This document shows, piece after piece, positions 50,417 to 61,495 of a stretch of DNA of 64,000 nt. Where the stretch lies: contig OZ059898.1 in the NCBI GenBank assembly GCA_964057225.1, positions 15,229,267-15,293,266 on the forward strand, given 5' to 3'. Every line of letters begins with the position of its first letter. Position 1 is the first letter of the stretch. Made by a program: the position numbers and the translations under genes. This DNA comes from Auanema rhodensis (taxonomy: Eukaryota > Nematoda > Chromadorea > Rhabditida > Rhabditidae). The notes under the pieces were generated by a model. The model saw only the letters and a list, made by a program, of their open reading frames with translations, made no database searches and was not told the origin of the DNA.

Positions 50417-53398
50417 ATGGACATACCTCAAGTACGGGAATCCAGAGGAAGGTCCGTAGAATTAGACGGTCGTCGGATAAATGCCGTCTCACCAATGCAT
50501 CTTGGTTTGTTTCGTTTTGACTTCAATTTGTTACCTTAACCCGAATTTTCTGCAGGAGAATCTGTTTTGCAAAATTTATGGAAGGAAAAACAGTCTCAGC
50601 AACAACAGCAACAGAATCTTCAAGTTCAGGATGAAGGCCCTAAAGCAGCTAAATGTAATTCATGAAAATTTAATCATATTATTTAAATTATTTCTATGAT
50701 TTTAGCTGATGACAATGAAAGAAAGCTGATGATGATGTTAGAGAAGTATCAGAGTCAAGTTAAGTTACAACAGCAAAGAAATCCCTCACAAGCGTCTTCA
50801 AGAAATAATTTACATAAAATCGAGAAGATGTACGTTGACTTTCACTTTATTTTATTTATTTTATGTTCATAATTAGGGCCAACTCAAGGCCTCCGAATGG
50901 TACTCCTGCTTCTCACATGAGCCACTCTCAACCTTGCTTAATAGCTATAACCGATAGACCTCCTGATTAGTAAGTTCAATTTTTTTTTGGCTCAAGTGCA
51001 GTTCCTGATAGAAGTAGATCTACGCTCCAGGGATGTATTGAATATTCAATAAATCCTGGAAGTTCTACTATATCAGACTGCTAGCGCGCTTACGGGGATT
51101 AGAATCTGGTAAAAGGTATATCTCCTGCCGATTTAAAATTATACAGATTGACAAAATGTATGCACCGTTTGGCAAAAGGGGCGGGGGCTTAGGGGGGAAG
51201 TGCACTAGAGCCAATATTTTGTTTTACCTTCTTTTTAATATTAAGTTTTCTCTATTTTCTATGTTGTTGTATTTAGCAGCATTAGTCAACCGATGAGTAG
51301 TCATCAATACCAACGAAGATCGTCAGGCTCAGGATCCAGTGATCATCACGAGGGTATAGGGAATGGCTTAGCTACTCAACGAGTCAGTTATCAAACTTCT
51401 TATTTCAAAAATTATTTTACTGTTAAGGCGAATAACAACCAAAAATTGTTACAATCTTTACGAGATCAAAATGTTCATTTAAAGCGCGAAGCTGATACGT
51501 TAAAACATAAGCTTAACAAGTTGCAACAGGTAGTTATATTTCAATGATCTCGGTTCTCATTTAATTGTTTTGCAGATCGAAACAGCTTATGATAGGATAG
51601 AGAGGGACTATGAAATTTTATTAAGAGAGAAGGAAAGACAAGAAGGTTTGGAGAAAAACACTTTATCACAAATGGAACATTGCATTCGAAGGTGAACCTT
51701 CTAGTTATCTTCATATAACTTTTTTTGATTTTGTTTTACAGAGTATTAGCAGAAAGAGATATGTTACAAGAAAAGTTAGAACAAGTTCAAGCTAGCCTTC
51801 CCAATATGAAAGCTCAAAAACTTTCTGGAGAAAATTATAGCCAGTTTAATATTTTATTGAGTGAACTTTTACCGCAACGTATGTCGTTTGACAATTTTAT
51901 CTCCTTTTAAATGATTTTTTTTATTTCAGATGAAGAATTGAAAGCTTGCAATGAACGACAAAAATTGGAAATTAATGCACAGTCCGCTACATTAGAAGAA
52001 CAGCGAAATCATATTTCTATGCTGGAAAAAGCTCTTAGTAATGCTCAAGATAGATTAGCTAAACGAGAAGAGGTTTGTAATATTCTGTATCCAAATAAAT
52101 TCAGTTGAATTTTTCTGTTAGGCTGTTGAAGAGTTGAGAAGTTCCCATGAACGTGCAAAAATGTGGCAACGCCAACTTCAAGAAGTTCTCTTGGATAAGC
52201 AAGCCAGGGATGAAGCGCATGCTCAAGAAAGAGCACAATGGGAAATGGATATTACTCAGTTGAGGCTACAATTAAACAAGGTTAGTTCTATTAATTGAAA
52301 GTTTTTAACGGTTTTTATTTGTTAGGATGCTTCTCTGAATGGAAGTTTAAAAAGATCGAATGGTGTTCGCTCTTCTATAGATAGTGGCGATGAGGCTGTC
52401 ATTCGTTTGAAGAAAACTTTACATGCTCGCGACGAGCGTATCACTCAATTAGAAAGAACTATAGTAGAACTTCAAGGGTAATATTTGTTGAAATTTTTTT
52501 CTTAAATTGCTTTATTTATTTCGAATTTCTGTTCTCTATTTACTGATTAGCTTTACTGATAAGCATGTGATCTTTGCTTGTTAACATTTTTTATTATTTA
52601 GGAAACTTCATGATGAAACAGAACGAAAGAAAGTAGCGTTAGGGGCCTTGAGTGAGAATTTAGAGTCAAAAATAAAACGACTGGAAGAAGAGAAATCGGA
52701 AAAAGTTTGTTTGAATTTTTCAAATGCTTCAAGTTGATTTTTTTTTCCAGGATCGAATAATTGCTGAGCTGACAGAAGAAAAAGAAAAACTAGGGGATTT
52801 CTTAGGGGAAAATCGAGGGTATGTTTCAAATACGCATTTGTTTTGCAATATTGTTTCATTTCAGACCACACCTTTTTCACCCCACACAACGAGAAGATGG
52901 GGCTAGTCGTGATCTTGAATTAATTGGACAAAAAATTCAAGAGAGGAGGCGGAAGGGAAGATTATGTCCAGCTGGAGGGTATTGGCATTCCAATCATCTC
53001 AAGTTTATGTCATACTTTTAGATTGATGGGTATCGCTACTGATCATTCACGTTCTTCTTCTGGTTCTTTGTTGCAAACAAGTCACCAAAGGTTAGTTGCA
53101 TTACATTGAATGTAGAGAACGGTTGCATTCTTTCCGGTGTTGGTATACATTCATTTTAATTAATATTATAGAACTTCTTCGGGTAGTACACGTGATCAGA
53201 ATTTACTAAATGATAATACATTGCTTGATAATACTTATACTAGTAAATCATACGTAGAGCATAATGGTAATTCTGATTTCACTACAAAAATTTCTTTTCG
53301 GTCTGTTTCTCTTTTTATCAAACTGATATAATAATTTATTATTTTTAAGCGGTGAGAAGCGAGAGGATGAAAACGGGGATTCCGTATGGAATGTGTAA
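50417..53398 (+). CDS. AMOT: Angiomotin (AMOT) family scaffold protein
   Basis: Angiomotins are coiled-coil scaffolds at junctions that bind YAP by L/PPxY motifs, Merlin, and PDZ proteins through the C-terminus. About sixteen exons give roughly 650 residues, shorter than mammalian AMOTs. After MDIPQVRESRGR, the segment ESVLQNLWKEKQ resembles the vertebrate TVLQRLLQEQ start region and leads into a Gln run. A PPDY motif lies near residue 137. The coiled coil (about 175-480) carries LQQIETAYDRIERDYEILL, then EEQRNHISMLEKALSNAQDR (human [20 protein letters not shown]), then VIRLKKTLHARDERITQLER. The C-terminus is NGDSVWNV, hydrophobic at 0 and -2 like AMOT's EYLI ending. An acceptor (TTTGCAG) at 50398 lies 18 bases before the ATG. 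The last exon joins at 53325ish to 53353 to keep this ending; an alternative donor a few codons earlier would change the C-terminus. Confidence 0.87.
50970..51276 (+). other. AMOT intron with palindrome and NAGNAG acceptor
   Basis: At about 307 bases this is one of the longer AMOT introns. Its donor interrupts the Tyr codon of the PPDY motif (GAT TA / C). The acceptor region reads TTTAGCAG, so either AG can be used; both restore Tyr and differ only by one Ser. Inside is an inverted repeat of about 72 bases (51005-51076). Confidence 0.8.
51005..51076. repeat. 72-base imperfect palindrome in an AMOT intron
   Basis: The core ATTGAATATTCAAT is a perfect palindrome. It is flanked by CCAGGGATGT on the left and AAATCCTGG on the right, and further out by CTGATAGAAGTAGAT on the left paired with AGTTCTACTATATCAG on the right. 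The DNA could form a cruciform and the RNA a long hairpin. Confidence 0.88.
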
Positions 53399-54547
53399 AT
53401 ATTTTGTATTTCAATAGTAGTAAGGGAACGTTTAGTTTATTTTTTATTGAAAGATGATATTTTGGTCATATTCTTAAGACATAATAAGCATAATATGCCA
53501 TTTTAAAAATGAAAAAAAGTGGCCATTGTTTCGGACGATTTCAATTACCTTAACAACGTGCCTTGTTTTATCAAACATGTGATTATTTTCCTGTGCTCAA
53601 GATTTTCGTACTATATATATTGCTTCTTTCATACATCACAGAATTTGCCAATCTTTATAGATTATTTAATTTTTTAATTAATTGGATATGCAAAGGTTTT
53701 TATGCACTAATTTTTCATTTACCAACTAATACTGCGCGTGTCTATCTGTTTGTTTTTTCTCTTTTTTTGTACAGTTTTTAACAGTTGAAAGACTGTGATA
53801 GCTTTTATGCCAATGTATATACACTCTGGTGCAAAATATTGTATCCTCTCGAAAGTTCTATCAAATTTTTCTATTTCCAAATCAAGTATATAAATATTTT
53901 TCTAATATGCATTTAATACATAAAATGAAAATGAAAAGTTTAAAAATTCTTAATATAGTTCATGTTTGGAAAAATTTATAAAAAATATTTCATATATGTT
54001 AAGGCTTTTTCTTCGAAGCAGCTGAAAAAAGTTTCAAACTTGAAATAGATTCGTGAGAAATCTAAAGAAAAATAATTGAAAAATAATGTATAATTCTTTA
54101 TATATAATATAAATTGAGATCTACCCATTTGACAATAATAATAATAATAATATTTTTCTTTAAATAGTATGAAAATATTCGAAAAAGATGTTAAGTTTGG
54201 AATTATTCTCAAACGAGAAGAAAATAATAATAATGAGCATATAGTGAGGTGGCACCGAGGAAAGTATTATATATAAAAAGAAATTATGATCCTTGTTAAC
54301 CGAAAATATACATCACATATGTAAAGGAAGGTAGGAATTTCAAAAAGTGAAGACAAAAGGCAACAAGTTGGTTCGCTGAAGCTATTTAACGAAAAAGAAC
54401 TTCTAAAAGCCTCATGTAAACGAGGAAACGAAATATAATTCAGAAGAATATAAAAAGTTTGAGTTTAAAATACAGAATTTAAATATAATTAGGAATAATT
54501 ATATAAAGTTCTTTTGACTATATATTGATTTGTGAAGATGAGAGAGT
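53399..54547. other. Convergent 3' region, AMOT and cadherin gene
   Basis: About 1.1 kb of AT-rich DNA holds the 3' UTRs of two converging genes and a short (AAT)n run on the + strand near 54134-54150. I see no coding sequence in it. Confidence 0.55.
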
Positions 54548-57500
54548 CTAGAAATATACAGTAGGAGCTCCATCTTGGTTAGTTACCGTAACCGGTACGA
54601 GATGAGCACCTTGAGCTCGTTTGGGGGCTGGTGACTTGGCAGATTCAAAAGCTCGTTCCTTTTCACTATTCACGACATATCGACTGAAAAAAAAGAAAAT
54701 AAAAAGACTATTGAATAGAATGAGGTGTAAAACTAAAAAGAATAATAAGGTATAAAGGCTATAAAACTATTGTTAAAATTAGAAAACAAGGACGATTATT
54801 GTTAATATTGATTAGTAAATATTAATACAATTATTAATTTTGAAATATAATATGTTATTAATGAAATAAATTGTCTAATGAATTGAGGATTTGGTCAGAA
54901 AAGTGAAAGCTGAACTCATTTCGGGTGATTTATGTGCCTACCTTGGTGTCGTCATGGTTCCGGTAATAGTAATTCCAGTATCGTTCGTATTATTCATCCA
55001 ACATATACTTGTACGTTTATGACTTCGCCATCTGAAAAATTAGTTTTCTGTCCGAGACCATTATTTCATCAGAAGATTTTGTCATTTGAAGAATGTATTG
55101 TGATGTTGTTATAATGAAGAATGATAGAAATGAATATTTTACATTCGTTCGTTCGTTTCATACGAATTGTTTGTTGAGAAATAGGACAGGTGACAGTGGA
55201 CAAGAACGATTAAACTATATACATACATAGTTCATATAGCTTATATTAACCATTGAGCATTCAAAGTTATAAGAAAATGCTTTGAATTATGTTTTTATGC
55301 TTGAAAAAGTTGGTTTAAAACTTACGCATAATGCATTTTTCGGCAAATAATTATGAGGAGAATTGAGAAAATTAGAGCCAGAAGAATGAGAATAAGTACA
55401 GTGAGTACAGATGAAGTTGAGATAGAATATAGGCTGTTTTGAATGACTACCTGAAGAAAGGTTTTAGAAATATTGAGCATGTCTGATGTGAATGAAGGGA
55501 ACCTTAGTTAGTGCTGAAGCGCCAGCTTCATCCAAGGCTTGAATAAGCAATTCGCATGTTGAGCAAACTGGACGTGCTCCTGATTTGAGGCGTAGAACAC
55601 CGCGCTCATCAAGCGAGAAATCTCTGAAAATCGGAGATATAACGACTATTCTATTGAATCGAAGTCATCTTATTTCCAATGACGCAACATACTTGTTCAT
55701 ATTCAAAAGCTGCATCTTCGTTGATCTGCTGTTGTTGGTGCTGAGCTTGATCTGGCCAAGAACAGGTAGATGATTGCTAGTAGACATCTGGATGACGTAT
55801 TCGGCTTTGTCAAACGCAATGCTATTGGACTCGTTTCCGGATGCCACCACAGCCGGGGGACAGGATACAATCGTGTCGGCTGTTGGTGCAATTGTCGGTC
55901 TAACCGGATCAGTTTCAACAGTCAATAAGAAAGGTACAATTGTGCTCTGAAATGCGTTGTATTAAGCCTTTTGTTTTTGAAAAAACTGTCGACTAACCTC
56001 ATTGGTTGAGCTGCTTGTAGCAGTTACATTGACTCTATGTTGACCAGTCTGCTTGATGTGTCCAGCTACAGTAACTTCACCGGTTTGGACATTGATTGAA
56101 AGCGGAATTTCATGATCAGAATCTTTCAACGAATACACAACCATATCATCAACCATCTGAAATACATCATAAAGATGAAACACTTTATCAGATTATCATT
56201 GAAATTACATCTTTGTTTTCAGCTTTAACCTTCATAATCACAGTTCCAGGTGATGTTGACATGTAAATCTGCAAGAAATCAATACATATGTACTATATCT
56301 AACTATTCTTTTATAAATTAGAAATTGTAGATGATTATAATCAATTATGATCAATTTAAATATAATTTCCAACCTTAGTTGAATACATCTGATGCTCAAA
56401 CTGGATGGAATTTTTCAAATTCACAAGGACAATAGCTGTAGCATTCCTTTCCTTGTTGTCAGTTTCAACAGCCTGAAAACATAGAATATGATTTGAGTCC
56501 CTTTGATATAATAAATTTAAAATTTCTTGTTAACTTCGTAGAATTCAACACACTGAACGTGCAGAATCGCTTCTTCAAAGGTTCAAAAGAAAAAAAATTC
56601 TAACATCGAATGAGCGTTAGGTGGACATCAAGGACATGATTTCCTTGATGTCCATGTGGAAAGGATTGATTTCAAAGCCGAATTAATGAGTTTATTGGTT
56701 ATGTTTTTCTTTTATCTGTTGAATATTTATTGTTTGAAGAAACTCACATTGACAAAAAGAGTTGCCGTAGTTGGTGGCGGAGTTTTGGAGACTAAGATGA
56801 CACCTCGTTTATCAATTGTAAAATATGAGCTATCTTCTGAAATTAAATTATATATTATAGATTATATGTATATAGAATATGATTATATAATTATATTTTT
56901 AACTCCATTATGATGTTGTTTTAAACTATTTGATTTAGCTTTGTCTATTGAGATAAACATATGTGCAGGCAAATACTTTTCGTTCTTCTCTACACCAAGA
57001 GGGGAAGGAAGGGAAGATGGCCCTCACATCATCCTAACAGATAGAATAGAATCCAATTGAAATTCTAGATGAAACTTTTGTTCCAACATGTCTATGTGTA
57101 TGTCAATTCGTGTAGATTGAATATCAAAACAGAATATTCGTATTCAATCAAATGGTCAAATAAGAACATTTTCAATATTTTTCGTTTTCTTTGCACTTTT
57201 TTGCACAAAAATTCTTTTCAGCATACATAAATTATAAAATATTTAATATATATTGATATAATTAAAACATAATAAATCAATTAATATATAATTTGTGAAG
57301 AAGAAAAATTAAAAGTGCAAGCTGACCTCCTTCTAATGAAAATTCGATGTTAGCACCAAGATTATCCGCATCACTGACCTGGATTGGCTCTGGCATTAAA
57401 ACTAATTGGCCATTCTAAAGAAGATTATATGATGTGCTTTAGACATGAATGAAGTTTTTACTTTGATTTTTGAAGAATTATATAATTTCCGATTGAATAA

Positions 57501-60500
57501 TGGATTAAGATCATTCACATTCTCAACTGTAACTCGTAGAGGAACTCTTGAGAATTGACTTGGCTCTCCTTGGTCACGAGCTTCTATCTCTACTTCAAAT
57601 TCTTTAATTTTCTCATAATCGATTCGATTCTTAAAACAGAAATATGTTTTTTACATACATATATATGAATTTTCAAATACCTTAATCGTCACAACTGGTT
57701 TGAATGGATCAGCTATTTCAAGAAGATCCGAATGAGGTCCCGGCACAATGGAATATTGTATAAAGCTATTTGGGCCTGGCTGATCACGATCAACAGCTTC
57801 GAAGTCAGCAAAAACAATTGTTCCTGAAATAGAAAGAAATATATTAAATATGAATACATGAATAATGAACTAACCAGCTGGTAATTCTTCTTTGATTGTG
57901 ATGTTATACTCTTCAGCATCAAATTCTGGAGCATTATCATTGATATCCTTGACCGTTACAAATACACTGATATTTAACTGAAATCATATAGTTAGCATAA
58001 CTATATGATATCATATGAATGTAGTTTTGTATCCAAAAGTACAACATTTTATAAAATACTTTGTACTTTGGTTCCATTTCTCTAAGTCTTATCTTAAACT
58101 CTCAATTGATTAATCGATTTTTTTGAAAAATGTTCAGATGATGAATCTTCAGTAGAAGGCTAACAGTATGAAGGGATAAGCCCGAAAACAAGCAGAGAAT
58201 CTATAGGCTTATCACACATTAAAAGTCAATAATCTTGTGAATTTCCTATTTAAACATTGAAAAGATGATGATGTACATGTATGTATATTGAAGATTTCTT
58301 CTTAATTATATCATATAATTTAAATATTTTACTAGTTATATATATATAGAAAAACCCGTTTCTTCAAGTATTATTTACATTAATCGAGACACTCAAATAG
58401 AGATGAGTGATAGACAGATATAGTTTATATAGTTTATGATACCTGATTGAAATCTGCATCAGCATCTGATGATTTACATTCAACAACAGCTTCAAAACGG
58501 CTTGATCCCTGAAATGAATGAATATGAAATTTTTAAAAATATTGAGGATTACTGTAAAATTTATGTGGAAAATGTTTTATTTCTTTTAACAAAATTTTAA
58601 AAAATGAATCAAAAATTAAAAGATCTTTGACCTAAGTCGTTTTCATTTTTATTTTCTTGTCCCATACTCATTTTTGTGTGAAAAATGAAGAACATTTTCT
58701 ATTGTTAAGCTTTTGCAAATGGTATAGAATTTCTTTTCTTGAAGAGCAGTTTTGTAAATTAAAACGGCCATTCTTCATGTTTTAGCTGTCGTAAGTAAAT
58801 GGTCAGCTTGTCTATATGCTATGTTAGTGTATGTCGAAGAAGTAGCCAATAGTATGTGATTTGTTTCCTCTTCCATCTACGTTTCTCTTTCTCTTCATAC
58901 AGCTCTTCATTCTCTTTGTTTTACTAGACATACGAGCACTTAAAGCACATCGCTAGACAACAACATCATTATCATCGTAGCAGCAGCAACAGCAACAGAG
59001 CAGCACTAGCAACACCTATAACAGGCTACGACGACAACGTTGATGTCGTTGTCGTCGTCACTATGAGATGCTTTGTAACATATGTGAGGCTACATTATTC
59101 GTCAAGGATGCACAATGAAACTCACACAATCACTATCGAAGCTTGTATACACATATATACAATTAAATATCTCAAAGGTTTAGCACAAATATATTTGGAC
59201 TAGATACATATGGTTAAAAATTCTTCTGATTACTAAACTAACCTCATCTCGATCGAGTGGAGTTTTTAACTTCAACTTCTTAGTTCCGGGTTCGATATCA
59301 ACAATATCATTGCCTTTGACAAGTTTTAATGACAGTTCGGGCTTTTCACCCGTCACTGTTCCCTGGATTGGTAGCTCACCCACAATTTTTCCTGCAAGAA
59401 AATGAAGTATAAAACTTTTTTTTTTCAAATTTAAATCAGATATGAACCCCCATGGAGAATAGGATGATCTATAATCGCTAATGATCACAACAGCCGACAG
59501 ATCCCAAAAAAAAGGAGTTTGATGTTTAACATTCACTTCATATGACATGTTAATTCCACAAATGAAAACAGGAAATTCTTAGATGAATAAGGTATTAAAT
59601 GAGATTTCTTAGCGTGGATTCCAATTTAACATTTTTTTTGTTTTCCTTTGATAATTAGCGTTTTCTACACCATGACTGTTTCTCAACTTCATCACATTCC
59701 TTTTCCCAATTTCCTCGTTTCTTCTCATTCTTCAATAGATCTCACATGCATTGTTCAAGCCGTTTGTTCGGCTGTTTTATTACACTCAAAATAATTTGCT
59801 ACATACAGTCTATATTTAGAGAATAACAAAAGCTTTCCATGTAACCAATCAACGCGAAACGACAGATGAAATGACGCAGTCATCTCTTCAATAACCAGGT
59901 TCAACCGGGATTATGCGAAATGAGCCTAATCAACCAGCTGGTCGTCCAATTGCTGTCGACTTATCTCAAGTTATTCAAGCATCTTGCACTCAACTCAGAT
60001 AGGAAGAAACATACAAGCAAGAATCATGAAAATTCATTTTTCGGAATTATTTCGTTGCCAAATCGATTCAATATTATGAAAAATATTTAATAATTTAGAA
60101 AATTAGCATACCAAATACATTATGAAGTGGTTATTAGAATAATTAAAGATTCTCACGTGGCACGTGGCACGTGCTTCATTCAATTTTCATGCAAAATATG
60201 ACACGGTTGTACATGATTACTTCCTACTTCTTGTTTTCTTTTAGTCAATAGTTTGTTTGTTTTCATTCAATTATGATAATTAGTTTTATATAAAGGGATT
60301 TAATATATATGTATACATATATAAACATAATATTTATATAAAATATACTATACATATAGTAAACTTTAGGTAAATGACCATGCATGTATAGCAAAGACTG
60401 GTATAAGCATAAAGAAAAACCGGAAGATAACGAGACTAGAGGTTATACCGTCTTACAAGTGACTTTAACGCCATTGCCCCCCCCCCCCCTCTCTCTCTCT

Positions 60501-60797
60501 CTCTCTGAACGGTTTTCGTTGCTTCAGCCTCAATCCATCTCCCTTCATAGCCACTATAGAACAATGAAAAAGAAAAATGATAAGAGCTAAAACCATTGGT
60601 GAACATTTCTTTTTTCAAAGACAAATCCTCGAGAATCTAGAAGAATACAAGAGGCCCGCTTACAGAATATCAGCTGCTTCTCTTCACAATCGCTTCGGAC
60701 ACAACTGAGAAAGTCACTTTTGAGAGATTATAGTGAGCCTATTCTGATCAGTAGTCTTTTTCAAACAATTTTTACATCTTTTCCCTATTTCTCTCTA

Positions 60798-60830
<33 letters not shown>

Positions 60831-61495
60831 GTCTCTCTCTCTGTCTCTCTTCTTCTTCTTCTTCTACTTCGCCTTCTTCTTCTTCTCTCTTTGTTTTGAT
60901 TTTGCCTCCAAACATTGAATTAAATCAAAAAATGATTCTATTTCTGGCAAAAGGTACATGAAGGAATATAGCCTACTTATCGTAGTTTTTTGAAAAACTG
61001 GGTTTACATCGTTCTTTTCATCAAAATAAGCTGCAATCTAGACTTCATGGAAACGTGAAGTGGATCAGGAAACAAACGAATTTTCTATTTTCCGAAATAT
61101 TTTTCAAAAAAAAATGAAAAGATGTTTGAGCTCCCTCAAAGGTTTTAATTCAAGTTTGAATAGTATTGTTTTCTAAATAGGTGGTTTCGGAGAAAAATAT
61201 AATTGATATTTGATATAATTCTATGGAGATTGGTGAAAGAGGATGGGAGGTCAGAGTCAAATCAAGCTCTATCCAATAAATTGGTCAAGCTCAAGAGGTT
61301 GAAGATAAAATGAGCAAACATCTATTGTTTGGAGCCGAATAAAATAAAATGTTTGGAAGAAAATATTTTAATGAATCATTTTACTATACCTGGTTCTAAA
61401 TCCTCAAAGACTGATAAATAGACAGAATTCATGCCATTTTCCAGCAGACATCCATGTACTGTTGAGATTAAGAATAGTAGAAATCGCCACCTCAT
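54548..61495 (-). CDS. Cadherin-repeat transmembrane protein with short tail
   Basis: Sixteen exons (61495-61390, 59391-59243, 58508-58443, 57977-57875, 57823-57681, 57629-57462, 57414-57327, 56836-56748, 56472-56374, 56268-56209, 56156-55998, 55946-55693, 55623-55503, 55450-55326, 55031-54942, 54683-54548) total 1956 bases, or 651 residues. The signal peptide MRWRFLLFLISTVHG is followed by several cadherin ectodomain repeats. The Ca-binding linker DINDNAPEF (about 118-126) is complete. The next, NVNDLNPLF (about 225-233), is degenerate. EAVDRDQPG and IEARDQG loops are also present. A single helix (about 549-571, SSVLTVLILILLALIFSILL) is followed by a tail of about 80 residues with no catenin-binding region that I can see, ending PTVYF. 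The role is presumably Ca-dependent adhesion at the cell surface. Which nematode cadherin it matches I cannot say. Two introns (59392-61389 and 58509-59242) are large. Confidence 0.88.
60478..60506. repeat. C-run fused to (CT)n
   Basis: About twelve consecutive C are followed directly by CT repeats, giving a homopyrimidine tract of about 29 bases in the first cadherin intron. Confidence 0.93.
60789..60893. repeat. Compound CT / TATC / TTC repeat
   Basis: CT repeats interrupted at regular spacing by TATC and TGTC pass into TTC triplets, an all-pyrimidine-rich block of about 100 bases. Confidence 0.9.

Larger units (their letters stand above)
59392..61389. other. First cadherin intron, 2.0 kb
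   Basis: The first intron separates the signal-peptide exon from the ectodomain exons. It contains a tandem ACGTGGC cluster (60157-60174), a C-run joined to a CT tract (60478-60506) and a CT/TATC/TTC block (60789-60893). Large first introns often hold enhancers, but nothing here proves one. Confidence 0.6.
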
